Shown here in pieces: positions 8,345 through 20,551 of a DNA stretch of 64,000 nt. The notes under the pieces are model-generated. The model did no database searches. It saw nothing but the letters and a program-made list of their open reading frames with translations, and had not been told where the DNA came from. Location: positions 1,374,177-1,438,176 of the forward strand of contig GG745331.1 of the NCBI GenBank assembly GCA_000151295.1, written 5' to 3'. The DNA is from Allomyces macrogynus ATCC 38327. Taxonomy: Eukaryota; Blastocladiomycota; Blastocladiomycetes; Blastocladiales; Blastocladiaceae. The position numbers and the translations under genes were made by a program. Numbering within the stretch: the stretch's first letter is position 1; each line of letters begins with the position of its first letter.

Positions 8345-11300
8345 ATGGCCGACATCAAATCAATGGCTGCGCCCGCGAACGTCTCGGTCCCGATCCTCGT
8401 TGCGTGTGCGGTCACTGGCCTGCTCATGGCCATTTCGACAGCGCGACATGCGCGTGACGAAATGAACGCGCCCAGGTCAAGAAGACCCAGTTCGGGCGTG
8501 AGCGAGGACGAGGAGCGGCGTGCACAACGCAAGCGTGCGCATCGCAAGGCTCGCGTCGTGTCAGGCGAAGGGCCCATGGGGTTCCTGCGCAACTCGAAGC
8601 GATTGGAAGCTTGTACCTATCGTTGTGGGCATGCAATTTTAATAATTTCTGGCATTTTTGTTGACGTTGTGTTGCTTCAGGTATCAGAATCGAGTCTCTC
8701 GCCGAGCTCACGCAGACGCCCTCGGTGCTGCTCCGCGGCACAGCAACGCGAATCTTGCTCGATCGAGTCGCGCAGCGTACTTATTCCCCTTTGGCTTCGA
8801 TTTATTGCAAACAAACGCTCAGACCGCTACGTGCCCACCTGTCTCCTCCACTAGCAAAGCACCTCGCCTACATTACGCAAATGGCCATGCAGACCGATAA
8901 TCCGATCCGGCGGCACAAGGCTGTCACGGTGCTGCAGCAGCTCGCGAAAATCGACGACCACCACGAGATCTTGATCCAAGAGGGCGTTCCGTTCTTGCTC
9001 GCGCATGTGCTGGCCACGTCCGACTCGGAGACGACGCTGCGGGAAGCGACGGTGGCCCTCTACGAGCTGGTGAGCTCGCACGGTGCGTCCGCCACCGATT
9101 TCCTCGCGCTTTTCCGCAAACGAGACTCAAACTGCTCGGCTCATGCACTAGAGGAGACCAGGATTGATCTCGTCCGCAACTCGAGCCTGCTCGACAGTCT
9201 CAAGGAGCTGCTCACGTCGCGGACGCGTCGCGAGTTGGTGCAGTGGACTGTACTTCTCGTGCACTCGCTCGCAACGACGGGTGCGCCTCCTCCCCCGTGC
9301 GCTGCTGGCTCCATCACGTTCAGCTCACCTCGATTTGATTTTGTTAGAGCCGATCCGGCAAGACCTTGCCCACGCCGGATTCATTCTTCTCCTCGGCCAC
9401 ACGCTTCGCATCGTTTTCGGCAACGCCGCCGTCCAAAAGCTGTGTTTCCACGCCCTCGTCCGGCTCGTCGGGTCGCTGCCTGATCGATCGTCGCAAGTTT
9501 ACCATTTGCAATCGCTCGAGGCGTGTCACATTGTCGGCCTGGTCTCGGGCGCCATTCGCACCGAGGACTTGGAGCTGACGTATTGGGCGACGGGGCTCGT
9601 GCGCGAGCTGGCTCTGAAGGACGTGTTCCGCGACGAGCTTCGACGCGCGCATGGTTTGGCGCGGTCGCTCGTGCACCTCGTCTCGACGCAGGACTTGCCG
9701 TTGACCAAGATTGTGCTCTTGATTCTCAAGTTTTTGGGGCTGCGGCAGGTGGACTACCAGCACGAGATTGTCGCACTCGGTGTAGTGCCTAAGGCGATGG
9801 CGTGCTTGGTCGTGGGCGACGAGGACTGCGAGTACTGGTGCGTCGCTTGCAGCCGTTATTTCCCTCTTTTGTTGCCGTGACAACTCACTCATACGTACAC
9901 TGCCTTTGTTTCAGGGCCCTGGCTTTATTGCACGACTTGGCGAGTGTTCCCGAGGCCAACCGCCCCATCCTCGAGGCGCGCGAGTTCCCAGCGCTCATCA
10001 AGTTTGTGTCGAGTTCACGGCGCCTGTTTCCGCTCTACGCCGTCGACATTATCACGCAACTCTGCGGCTCGCCATCGGTCCATCCAGGCGCCATTGCTCA
10101 TGCCAAGATTCCCGCGGCACTCCCGGCCATGCTGCGCGCCGACGACCCGGACGTGGCCCTGGGCGCGCTCGGGATCGTGTTTAACCTGTCGACGGTAGCT
10201 GTCGAGACTATGGACTGGCTCACGGCGAGCGGTGTACCTGACGCGATTGGCCGAATGCTCGTACAGAACCCGCGCCCGCGCGTCGGGATCATGGCGGCCA
10301 AGCTGCTATGCGGGCTGGTCATGCACGCGCCTGACATGCTGATTGCGTGGCTCGCCGACGATGTGCTGCAGCCGTACGTGCTCGGCACGCTGCTCGAAGT
10401 CAATCATGAGTTTATGGCGGCGCTCGTCATGGCCGACGAGCGCGACGATGCGATGTTGTCGTCGTTGCCCACGTCGCCGCACGATTCGACGGGCCCGTTC
10501 TCGCCCACGGCCCCGACGTTCCCGCCCAGCGCGTCTAACAGCCCGACGTCGGCGACGCCGGCGACACCGCCTCACGCGTCGCCCGAAACGTCCATGACGC
10601 AGTTGCACAACGACGAGCAGCATTCGCTTGTGGCGCATCTCGACTCGCCGCTGTCGTCGGCTGCGGTTGTGGGCACCGCCGACCTTGGGCCCGTGCCCGT
10701 CAACCATCTCGCCGAGCAGCTCGAGGGTATTGTCGCGAACTTGAGCGTATTTGCCATGTTTCCGGACATTGTCGATCAGCTGCTCGAGACGCACGCGGAC
10801 ATTCTCGAGCTCTTTGTCGATGCGTTGTTTGACCTGCTCATGCTTCCGCTCGTCGATGACCACTTGGAACTCAAGCCGCCGCGCCACTTGGACGACCGCG
10901 CGTACTCGCCTGTCCCGACCGTATTCACGAGCGTCAAGAACAGTATTGCCATGGCTGCAATGCAGCTGCTTGCGCTGCTCTTCCGCCACGGTTCGCTCAT
11001 TTCGGATCATTAATGCTTCCACGCGACTGAATACTCATTTCCTGCGACTCGGTCCCCAAACAGAACCCGTTCGATCGTACCTGACCACCGAAAGTTTCTC
11101 GGCACCTTGCTCGCCTGCGCCAACGAAGACACGGTCCTGATCGAGCCCGTCATGGGCGCACTCGCGCGGTGTGGGCTGCACTTGTCACGGTCCATGTTGC
11201 GTCGCACGCCACGGCTCGCGACGACGGCGTGGCGCGCCCTCGTCGAGTCCGGGTCCACGCTGGTGCAGTTTGACGCAGCGCTCGTCCTCGACCATGTCAT

Positions 11301-12892
11301 GAACCAGTCGCCGGACCTGTTCAACGAGCACGGCGCCAACCACGACGTGGTGCGGCTCAGCAGCCAGGACAAGACGGTGAGCTTGATGACGTGCCCGGCA
11401 GGGATCGAGGTGCGAATGGTCAGCAATTTGGACCTGGTGGTCGAGCCGAGACTGACTCGCGGTACGATGCATTCAGGCATGGAACACGACATGGGCGTTC
11501 GAGTCGGTTCGTGCGACGCACGGTGTGCACACGAGCGGCCGGTTCATGTTCGAGGTGGAGCTCTTGTCTGACGGCCTGTTCCAGATTGGCTGGGCGTCGC
11601 AGCAGTGCCATTTTAACTTGACCAATGGCCGCGGCGTGGGCGATGACGAGCATTCGTACGCGTACGACGGGAAGCGGTGCAAGAAATGGCACGGTCAGGT
11701 CGTGCACTCGGAGGTGCTCTGATTCCTTTCCTGCGCGTCGCAATAGTTGCGGATTCTCACGGCGCTCATTATTGGTTCCCAGGGCATGGATTACGGCATG
11801 ATGTGGAGTCCTGGCGACCGCGTTGGCTGCATGATTGATCTCGACGAGGCCACCATTTCGTATTCGCTCAACGGCCATGATCTCGGAATCGCGTTCGAGG
11901 GCGTGAACAGCGAGACGATTTGGTACCCGGTGCGTGCAATTTTCCGTTATTGCAATGGGACAAAGCCAAACTCATTGGATGCAACCTGCAGGCACTCTCC
12001 ATGTCGTCGAACCAAGGCTGCCGCGTGCACTTTGGCCATGCGCTCGATCCCATCTAGTACGCGTCCACTGCTGTTCTCTTCGACTTGACTTGCAACTGGG
12101 GAGCTCACAAACTATTTACGCGTTACTAGCTTCCCCAACGCCGACTATGTGCCGCTTGGTGAAGCCCTGCTCCACCAAGCCGGATGGGTCGTCTCCAACG
12201 CGCAAGACGCAACGTTCAAACTGCCCATCTCGCCAACCACCGCACCTCGGTCCGCGGGTCCCCGTTCACCCGGCCCAAGCCCAACCCGCTCGTCGCTCCA
12301 CAGCTCCCCACTGCACTTGGCGCGGCAAGTATTTTCGCACGACCTGCCAGCCCAAGCCGACTGCTCGGACGCAGCCGCCGACACGCTCCTGACGGTCGAC
12401 TCGGCCGAGTCCGACACGATCGACGGCGACGACACGGTCCTCTACCTCGAGCTGAATATTGAAGGGCTCGAACGCACGCGCGGCGTGGCCGTGGGCGTCC
12501 TCGACCGATTTGCCGACGGCGCGCAAATCGTGTTTCGCGTCGGCCCGACAACCATGACGGCCGAACTCGTCTCCCGCGCGGCGGGTAGTGGCGACGAGCA
12601 CGTGCTCGTGACCGTCGATGCGTTCCATGTGGCTGACGGTGATGTGCTTGGGGTGGGGATGACGGCGCGCGAAGGTGAGGGTGGGGAACAGGTCGAGGAC
12701 GTGTACGTGACGCACGGCGGGCATGTCGTGGCTGCCGCGACGGTGCACGGGTGGAATGGCCTGCGCGTGCCGTTTTACCGCGGCGTCGGCCGCAGTTTGT
12801 TGAATGCTGGGCAGAGGCCGTTTGCGTTTGGTGGGGCCAACGGCATGTATGTCCGGCAGCGGATCTTGGAGCGGCTCGCGCAGCAGCCGTAG
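8345..12892 (+). CDS. Membrane-anchored armadillo/HEAT protein with SPRY domains
   Basis: The N terminus has one hydrophobic segment (VSVPILVACAVTGLLMAIST), then an Arg/Lys-rich stretch. About 700 residues of helical ARM/HEAT-like repeats follow (RRHKAVTVLQQLAKIDDHHE, LVHLVSTQDLPLTKIVLLIL, HAKIPAALPAMLRADDPDVA), interrupted near 10450-10590 by a Ser/Thr/Pro loop. A SPRY domain starts at 11477: NTTWAFESVRATHGVHTSGR, GLFQIGWASQQC, YGMMWSPGDRVGCMIDLD, ISYSLNGHDLGIAF, YPALSMSSNQGCRVHFG. A second SPRY-like module may close the protein (HGWNGLRVPFYRGVG). Exons used: 8345-8612, 8681-9082, 9152-9280, 9348-9837, 9915-about 10990, about 11064-11409, 11477-11713, 11783-11929, 11992-12056, 12130-12892. 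The join between 10990 and 11064 is one base out of phase in every model tried. The layout suggests a scaffold or substrate-binding subunit tethered to a membrane; this is inference. Confidence 0.8.
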
Positions 12893-13511
12893 GACGCGTG
12901 TCGGATACCTGTGGAGCGCGGGGAAGCGGTGGAGGACGTGGTCCGTGTGATGAATAAAGCATTTGGGTCAGTGATTTGAGCTCAAGCCGAACAGAGAAGG
13001 TGAGACAAACGAGATTCGACAGCAAGAAAGGCAAAAGAGGGACAAATGCATGATAAATGGCACGTGACTCTCACGCGAGCGCGTCGTTCTCCATTTCCCT
13101 TGTCGACATCGGCAAGATCGCGCGTGTTCAGTCCACTGACGGCAGCCTGCACCATCCAGGATCATAACGGCCGGTCTTCTCTCATCGCTGCGACCCGCTG
13201 CAAGTCAATTCCGCGCTCGGCCGCATCCACCTGCGTTCCACCCCCAGTCCGGGCCGGCACCCATCGGCGTTTGTCGCGACCCGAAGCAGGCGCTCACGAC
13301 CGGCTTGGCAACCCCCTCGAGTATTAGCACCAGTATCTTTCGACTGCACGAAGCGACCAAGCATCCCGATCGCGCTTGTCGCTCCCGGACGGATCCCGAG
13401 TTTTTTTTCCCTTCACCGGTCGTCCAAACTGCCCATTGACCTCGTGAACCGCACCAACTCCCGCTCTCTCCCCCTGTCGCCGTTGCTGCCGCAACCACAC
13501 CGGATTCCACC
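12893..13511. other. Intergenic, no supported gene
   Basis: Includes the 3' flank of the SPRY gene (AATAAA-like aataaagc at 12953) and the 5' flank of the LIMR gene. No motif-bearing frame was seen. Confidence 0.4.
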
Positions 13512-15410
13512 ATGGTGGACGTGGTCTTGATCCTGACTACGGTCATCTTTGCGCTCTTGATCATCATCGGAAGCATATACTTTGTCGTCTACTTCCAACA
13601 CCCGGACGACAAGTGGGTCGCATGGTTCCCGAAAATCGTCGTGGTACGCGACGCCGCACGGCTCACGCGATGTCTTTTGTGCAAAAACGCATTCCTGACC
13701 CTGCTCCTCTCCGCACGTATCAAGGTTCTGAGCTTGTCGGTCGCCTGCTATAATATTTTCCTGCTCCCGCTCGATGTCGCCAACCAGCAAGGCAAGTTTA
13801 CGGCTGCAGGAGGTATTCCGATGACCACGATCAATTTCTCGTTCTTCATTGCGTCGGTGATTCTTGGGCTCGTGCTCGTGCCGTTTGTCATGTTCTACTA
13901 CGAAGGCGTCGACGACAAGGACGATGCGGGCGACTCGACGTACGCTTCATGCACGTCTCCCACGTGGTGGTGTGAACGATTTTCTGACGCTCTCTTCTTT
14001 GGCGGCCTCAGAACGACCACGTCCCAAGTCGTCTATGCGTTCAAGTGGATTGTCCCGACGGTCGTCGTGTTTGGCATCATCGACTACTTGCTGTGGGCGT
14101 TCCTCGGTTACGTCAACGTGAACACGACGACGCTGACCGCGCCGTTAATGCCGGGCGACGCCATCTCGGCAAGCTATTGCGCCGACGTGAATGCGGTGCG
14201 TCTCTTCTCGAGTCGCAGTAGTGCACGGGCGGATCCGGCATCTCACAGAACGTACCTGTGTCCCTCACTACTCGCGTCCCTCACCACTCCAGTGCACGTC
14301 CTCGTCGGCCGTCGACACGATTCACGTCTCGGTCCTGATCTCGACGGTCGCGTTCGCGACGCTGATCGGGTGGCTCCTGTTCTCCGTATTCAGCGGCGTC
14401 GGCCTGATCGCGCTGCCGTTTGACCTACTCATGGAGTTCAAGTACCGGCCGAAGCCCATCAAGGCCGAGGTCTACAAGCAGCGCAAGAAGATTATTGGCG
14501 AGCAGGCGGCGTTGCTGCTGCAGGCGGCCGAGGAAATGGAAAAGGAGGGCAAGGACTTGGCCAAAGTGGCGCGCACGGCGTTCAACAAAAAGTCGCGCGT
14601 GCACAAGAAAAAGGAGCAGGAGTTCAAGCGCGACGTGCTGCTGCTCGAGAACCAGTACCGGCTGCTCGAGCTCAGCTACAAGAGTGGCGGGATCAATGTG
14701 CTCGCGCAGTTTGGCAAGCTGTTTCTTGGGTTCATTGGGTACAACTACCGACGCGCGTTGGCACGCTCACCTCCGAACTCTCGCTCACGTTCGTCTCCCC
14801 ATCCTCCTGACTAGCACTTTCCTGTCGCTCTTTTGGATCCTGCACATCTGCATCTACATGCTGCCGCCGCTGTTTGGCGCGCTGACCATGACCTCGTTCC
14901 TCAACGACTTTTTGATTTCGCTGCAAAACATCCCGTTCATTGGGATCGCCTTTTACGCGCACTTCACGTTCTGGCTGCTGCTGTGCGTGATCAAGGGCAC
15001 GACCAAAATGGGCATGCGCATCCTGTTCCTGTCGGTGCACCCGATGCGCATTGGCGAGACGATGATGTCGTCGCTCGTCTTCAACTCGGGCCTGATTGTG
15101 CTGTCGTCGCTGGCCGTGGCCCAGTTCTCGACGTGGGCGTTCCAGGATTATGCGCGGTACACGAGCTCGTCGAGTACGAATCATTTGCCGTGTTGCCGTC
15201 GTTTTGCACGGTGTCTCTGAATTTTACGGTGTACACTGCCGTGTAGCCATTTTCCTGCAGTCGATTCTCAACCTGCGCGAGCTCAAGTACTGCTTCAACA
15301 TCCTCATCTTTGTGATTCTCGGGTTTGTCGCGCTCACGTTCTTCTACGTGCTCTACCGGCCGTACACGCGGCAGCAGGCCAAGGGACGAATCATTGACGT
15401 CAAGTTCTGA
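13512..15410 (+). CDS. LIMR-type LMBR1 domain membrane protein
   Basis: Six exons (13512-13643, 13725-13939, 14012-14195, 14293-14738, 14815-15173, 15247-15410) sum to 499 residues. LMBR1/LIMR proteins are multipass membrane proteins related to lipocalin receptors; the animal LMBD1 acts in lysosomal cobalamin export. Seen here: an N-terminal segment (VVLILTTVIFALLIIIGSIY), the SVACYNIFLLPLDVAN motif, FVMFYYEGVDD, a segment ending SGVGLIALPFDLLMEF, a long cytosolic coiled-coil-like Lys/Glu region, and the C-terminal block MRILFLSVHPMRIGETMMSS followed by AQFSTWAFQDYARYT. That last block matches the plant/protist LIMR branch better than animal LMBD1. All introns close to GT-AG with conserved motifs across the junctions. 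Confidence 0.93.
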
Positions 15411-15572
15411 GTCGTCGGGCGCAGGTCGCTCGACCGGACGGCGGGTCGTATTGTGCGCGACGCCCCCAATGGGCGGGGACGCGGAGGGAGAGACTGTCGG
15501 TTCGGACTCACGCGCCATCATCGCACTTGGTTTCTGGGTTACCAAAACATGATTTCTATTTCCCCTGAGCGC

Positions 15573-16123
15573 TCATCCTTGCCTGATCAGGTCCTGCAAT
15601 CCCTGCATGATCGCGGCCATCCGCGTCGCCTCGGCCGATGCCGCATCCATATCCAAATCATCGTCGTCGTCGCTTGCAGGTCGGCGTGGGAACCCGAGCG
15701 AAATAACGGCGGGTATCGCGCCCCCGGCAAGTTTCACGAGCCGCGCAATCTCGGTCGCGTAGACCGAGTGCACAGGGGACGCGGTCCCGAGCAGCCGCGA
15801 ATCGATGACGCGCGCGTCGATGCCGAGGGCCGGGACGCCGGGGTCGACGCAGTCCACCTCAAGCTACAGGTGAGCGCGTAGATAAGTCGGCAGCATTGGG
15901 TGAAGGCGGGTTGGTGGGTGAGGACACGTACTGTGACCCCCATCTTGCCGAGCTGCGTGACAATGACCTGCGTGCGGTCCGCGTAGAGGATCAGGACCAG
16001 GTTGGTTGAGGTGCCGTCGACTTAGATACAGGATTGCTTGACGCGCGGAACGGCGGGGGAGGGGGTGGTCGGTGCGGACGGGCCGCCGTGCAGAAGACTG
16101 GGGTCGGCGAGCAGGCCGGTCAT
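15573..16123 (-). CDS. Proteasome assembly chaperone 3 (PSMG3/PAC3) with an in-frame stop
   Basis: Two exons (15932-16123 and 15573-15863) give about 161 codons. PAC3 pairs with PAC4 to help assemble the 20S proteasome alpha ring. Family landmarks: RVKQSCI, a strand TSTNLVLILYADRTQVIVTQ, the hallmark LGKMG, then DSRLLGTASPVHSVYATEIA and a C-terminal helix IMQGLQDLIRQG. The N terminus has about 25 extra Pro/Ser-rich residues and an acidic DDDDD insert sits before the last helix. A TAA (16022-16024) interrupts the frame between RVKQSCI and VDGTSTN, in the middle of a conserved strand. It may be a sequencing error, an allele, or a broken gene. The gene is divergent from ENY2, 420 bp apart. Confidence 0.75.
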
Positions 16124-16543
16124 TTCTTGGTCGTGGTGTCGGTTCAGGTCGAGCGCGCCGTCAACTCGGAGCAACTGCAGTAGGTCAAGCCGACTCGACG
16201 GTAGATCGCGCTGAATGAGTCAAGATGCAGCCCGTGCGATTCCGTGAGCAATCGTCGCGCTCACGACAGAACCACAGGCTCCGTTCGTCCAAGGCCAACG
16301 GCACGGCCACCACGACCATTCCCGCAGAGCACCGCGACGGCCGCCCACCTCGTCGCGACTTGGTGCAATATCCCGGTCTCCCGGCAACGCTGCGACCGCT
16401 GCATCTCGTTTTCGTGAGCGGCTCCGTTAAGTCGATTGGTCGATCACGTCCGGCGCCCGCATCACAACGCCCATCGCTGGGCACCCGCACGTCCCCGTTC
16501 ACTCCACCGCTCTGCGACCGCTTCATGCCCGCACCCACCCACC

Positions 16544-16967
16544 ATGGACCGACAGTCTCTCTACCAGAAACTCATGGCGTCAGGCGAGCGCGACCTGTGC
16601 GTTTTTGCCGGTCATATCGGCCATGGCGTCCTCCACAATCACGCTGACGGTTTCGTTCTCACGGCCAGGGTCAAGGAGCAGCTACGCGCACAACTCGCCG
16701 AGTGCGGGTGGCGCGATCAAGTGCGTGCTAAGATCCGCGAGGCGATTGAGCGCGACGGGATTGACAAGGTCTCGGTCGAGTCGCTCGTGCACCAAATCGT
16801 GCCGGCAGCACAGGGTACGCGGCAGTTTTCTCCTCAGAGCTGGTCGTGGCGAGCTCTTCCTAACCTGCGGGAGTCAACCTGTAGAGCTCGTGCCGGACCG
16901 CGTGCGGCAGGACTTGTGCCAGCGCGTGCAAGCTGCGCTTGGGCCGGCCGTAGGCGGGGCTAAGTGA
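16544..16967 (+). CDS. SUS1: Transcription and mRNA export factor ENY2/Sus1
   Basis: Three exons (16544-16596, 16669-16814, 16885-16967) sum to 93 residues, the usual size for this family. ENY2/Sus1 is a helical subunit shared by the SAGA deubiquitinase module and the TREX-2 mRNA export complex at nuclear pores. Motifs in order: SLYQKLMASGERD, VKEQLRAQLAECGWRDQVRA, REAIERDGIDKVSVESLVHQ, IVPAAQ and ELVPDRVRQDLCQRVQAAL. These match the family pattern LRAKLIECGW and LVPDSVKKELL. The first intron falls after the short N-terminal helix, and all three junctions are in phase. Confidence 0.95.
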
Positions 16968-17293
16968 AGCGGTATCGACCGGCGCGGGACGGCGCGGGAC
17001 GGCGCGCATTGTACATAGTTCTCGGGCGAGAGGAAGTGATAGATTTGCGCTTGCACACCTTGCGACGCTCACGACGGCGAGGTGAGACCAGGTGCGACAG
17101 ACTGATTGAGACATGGTGGCGGGTTCGTCGTGAAACCGGCCGTCGGTGACGAGGTCGGTCTGCGTCGGTCTCAGACTCGCTGGCGACTCGGTTGCGCAGC
17201 ACGCTGCAAAATGGTCATGGCGCGACGGCCGCACTCGCTCCCGCTCCCGCAAGCACACGGCGACGCAGTGCGCTTGTGCTCCTGCCGTGCCGA

Positions 17294-17299
17294 TATAAG
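17294..17299 (+). promoter_or_regulatory. Possible TATA element of GH72 gene
   Basis: TATAAG in a GC-rich context about 175 bp upstream of the start codon. Position is plausible but not tested. Confidence 0.3.
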
Positions 17300-17468
17300 C
17301 AAGGCTCGCCGCGGCCCGCGCGACTGGCCGATCTCACGCTCCCGGCCTTGCAAACCCGCGCGCTGCCACGCTCCCTCTCTCTCTCGCTGGCTTTCTCCGA
17401 CTCGCTACCGACCGATCCTCTCTCCTCGCCCGCAGCCGCAATCGCAACCGACTACAACACGCTGCGAC

Positions 17469-19452
17469 ATGTCTCCCTCGCCCGCTACACCGCGCTGCGA
17501 CCACGACGCGCGCCCGCGCTCGACGCACCCGCGTCTTCGCCGCGCGCTCTTTGCAGCGCTGCTCGTTCTCGCAACGCTCCTCCTCCTCGCCAGCCCGCCG
17601 CGCGTCGTTCATGGCGACCCGACGCCCGAGCCCGGCCCGATTCCGGCCGATCCGGTCGCGTCCAAGGGCGGTCCACCCGCGCTCGAAATCAAGGGCAACC
17701 ACTTTTTCGACCTGTCATCGGGCCAGCGGTTCGCGATCAAGGGCGTCGCGTACCAGCCCCGGTACCGCGGCGACGTGATCGACCCGATCAGCAACGCGCA
17801 GCGCACGGCGTGGGAGCGCGACCTGCCCGTGCTCGCGTCGCTTGGCGCCAACGTCGTGCGCGTCTACGACATTGATGCGGCAGCGCCGCACGACCAGTTT
17901 ATGGCGGCACTCGCTGAGCGCAACATGTACCTGCTACTCGACATGGCCTCGGCCAAGTCGCCACTGCACCACGTCGACCGGTCGGATCCGCATCTGACGG
18001 TCGAGTTGCTCGACCGGTACCTGCACGTCGTCGACGCATTTGCCGGGTACTCGAACGTGCTCGGGTTTCTGATTGGGAACGAGGTTTCGGACTCGACGGG
18101 TACCTCGACGCGGTCGGCGGCCGTCGTTCGCGGACTTGTGCGCGACGTGCGCCAGTACATCAAGGTCACTGGCAAGCGTGCGATCCCGCTCGGGTACGCG
18201 GTACGTGTTGTCTTCTCCATCAGTGACTCCCTTCCGGTGCAAGCCGGTGCGCTGACATTTCGCGTCGCCGCTCGCCATCACGTAGGCCTCCGACAACGCG
18301 GCGACGCGCATCCCCAACATGCAGTTCTACACGTGCGGCGCCAAGGACTCGACCGTGGATTTCTACGGCGCCAACATCTACTCGTGGTGCGCAGCCAACC
18401 AAACGTTTGAGACCTCGGGTTACGTCGACCGCACCAAGGAGCTGGCCTCGCTCGGTGTGCCCGTGCTGCTCAGCGAGTTTGGTTGCAACATTGTCACGCC
18501 GCGCACGTTCCCGGACGGTACGTCATGGTTATTGGGCTCGTAGATGCGCAACGTGCCCGTTTCACCAAGGTGCGACACCCATCTAGTTCCGTCGATTTAC
18601 GGGCCCGACATGGACGCGGTCGTCGACGGCGCGATCGCGTACGAGTACACGGAAGAGGACAACCGGTACGGCCTCGTGCAGGTCGCGTCAGCGTCCGCCA
18701 CGGACGTGACGCTGCTCCCGGACTTCACGAACCTCAAGAACCAGTGGAGCGGGGCCAAGCCGACGGTACGCTTGCTCTACGACATGACGCGACTCGATGC
18801 ACCACATGCGCTGACACTCAATCCCCTACCCCTGCATCCATAGTCCATCTCCATGACCTCGGCTAAGTCAAGCACCTCGCGCCCGCAATGCCCCGGCGTC
18901 GACGACACGTGGATGGCGACCGCGTCTCCGCTCCCCCCGACCCCGTCCAAGTGCGCGTGCCAGAAAATGGCCGTCGAGGCCGGGCGCGAGTGCCGCGCGA
19001 CACTGCCCTTCAACTGGACGTACACGGAAAAGGCCGCGTTTCTCGGCGACCTGTGCGGGAAAGTGAGTTGCGCGGATCTCGGGTCGGCCGACGACTTTGC
19101 CTCGGGCCAATACGGCAAGTACGGCGCGTGCTCGGTCGATGCCAAGATCGCGTGGGCGCTGAACGCCTACTACGAGGCGCAAAAAAAGGATGCGAGCGCG
19201 TGCAATTTCGGTGGCAAGGCCATGGTCGTCAAGAACGGGTCTGGTACGGCGGATGATGGTGGTGCGGCGACGTGTGTGGAGATGATTCCGCCCGAGATGC
19301 TGGGGACGAAGGCCGAGGGCGGCACGCACGATTCGGATGGTGGGGCCGGACGTGAAGGGATGTTGGCGCGGGCAGCGATGACGCTTGCTGTAGTGGGCGT
19401 CGGTGTGATTGTGTCGTCGTCGGTCGCGGGCGTGTTGCCGTTTGCTGTTTGA
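17469..19452 (+). CDS. GPI-anchored 1,3-beta-glucanosyltransferase (GH72, with CBM43)
   Basis: Four exons (17469-18200, 18286-18517, 18587-18765, 18844-19452) sum to 583 residues. GAS/GEL enzymes cut a beta-1,3-glucan chain and transfer it to another, extending wall glucan. A secretion signal (LFAALLVLATLLLLASPP) lies about 35 residues in. The GH72 barrel follows: NHFFDLSSGQRFAIKGVAYQ, LGANVVRVYDIDA, FLIGNEV with the acid/base Glu, and VLLSEFGCN with the nucleophile Glu. A Cys-rich X8/CBM43 module follows (CACQKMAVEAGREC, LCGKVSCADLG, YGKYGACS). A Gly/Ser linker and a hydrophobic C terminus (LAVVGVGVIVSSSVAGVLPF) fit GPI attachment. The long stretch before the signal is unusual, so a start nearer the signal is possible. 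Confidence 0.96.
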
Positions 19453-19749
19453 GGTTGTGCAGTGGGCTTCTTTTGTCTTTTCCGCGGCGCTGTTGTCCGC
19501 GATATCCGACTTGCTCGAGTCGTTGTTTGCTCTTTCTTCCTTCTCTCCCACCTAGCGATCACCCATCGTCGCATCCACGAACCCATCGCGCTCCACCCGC
19601 TCATGCATCTTGTTGTTTGGTTTATTATCGCGCACTGGGCTTTATAAACCGTTCTTTGCACCATTTGTGCGGTGGAGCACTAGTTCGTGGGTGAGGGCTT
19701 GACCGCTGCAATCCCGCAACCTATGCAGTTATGGCCTCCTGAATCGGTT

Positions 19750-20110
19750 TTTTGACGTACTGTCTCTGTCCCCAACAACAGTGCGCCGTCTCAATCTCCG
19801 CCACTGTGCTTGGCACGTTTGATGAAGCGAAACATTGTTGGATGGCGCTCTTGCCTACACTCCTATGTTATGGATTCACTTGGCCCATCTTTGCTTGGCG
19901 GATCAAAGTGCGCTGGCCTCGATTATTCAGTCCCTGCCTGATACACTCGGCGCCTGCGCGAGTTGCATGTAGACTTGGCGTATTCTGGCTGTCATTCCCC
20001 CTCACCTCCATTAATCCCTTGCCGAAAAGCTGGCCCATCTGGTCTTGCTGGAGTCGTTCAAGGTCCGATCGTATGTGTGCCTTGGGATTCATAAAAATGC
20101 CTAACTGGCA
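19750..20110 (+). pseudogene. Decayed relative of the F-box/LRR gene
   Basis: DNA and translated fragments parallel part of the intact gene 1.4 kb downstream: FDEAKHCWMALLPTL here versus FEEAQHLWLALLPML there, and matching DNA such as caaagtgcgctgg followed by tcgatt. The frame shifts and stops repeatedly, and both ends of the intact gene are missing. It looks like the remnant of a tandem duplicate. The stretch 20110-20551 holds no supported gene; it may contain further remnants. Confidence 0.65.
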
Positions 20111-20551
20111 GACACCTTGACGCTGTCGGTTGTGGCCGTGCACACACTTGTGCCGTCCTTCAGCGCTCACAACGATGCATTCAAACCCGACCGCCACTTT
20201 CGGACCACAAATATGATTGGACCCCCTCAGCCTTTCCATGGCTGCTTCCTTGCCCAGGACACAACTGCAATTCGAACAGGTGCAAGTGGATCGACTTCGC
20301 TGTTGATGTCAATATGCATTATGCGTGTTCAGACCTAGTTCTTGATGAAAATCCCTGTTACACGCACGAACATGACTGACGAAATCCTGCAGCGAGTGGC
20401 CTGGTTGGTGGCAGCATCAATCAACACCACTCTAAGCTGGATCAACGTGAGCACAAAACCCTCCGTCCTGACCAACGCAACTACTTGCAGTCTCATCAGC
20501 ACATATCAGCCTATTTCTTTCAAGTAGCGACGTCAATATCCAGCGGCTCCA

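Noticed and set aside
15932..16123. A 9-nt intron (gtatctaag) removing the PAC3 stop codon
   Set aside because: It has GT and AG ends but is far too short for a spliceosomal intron and would also delete conserved residues.
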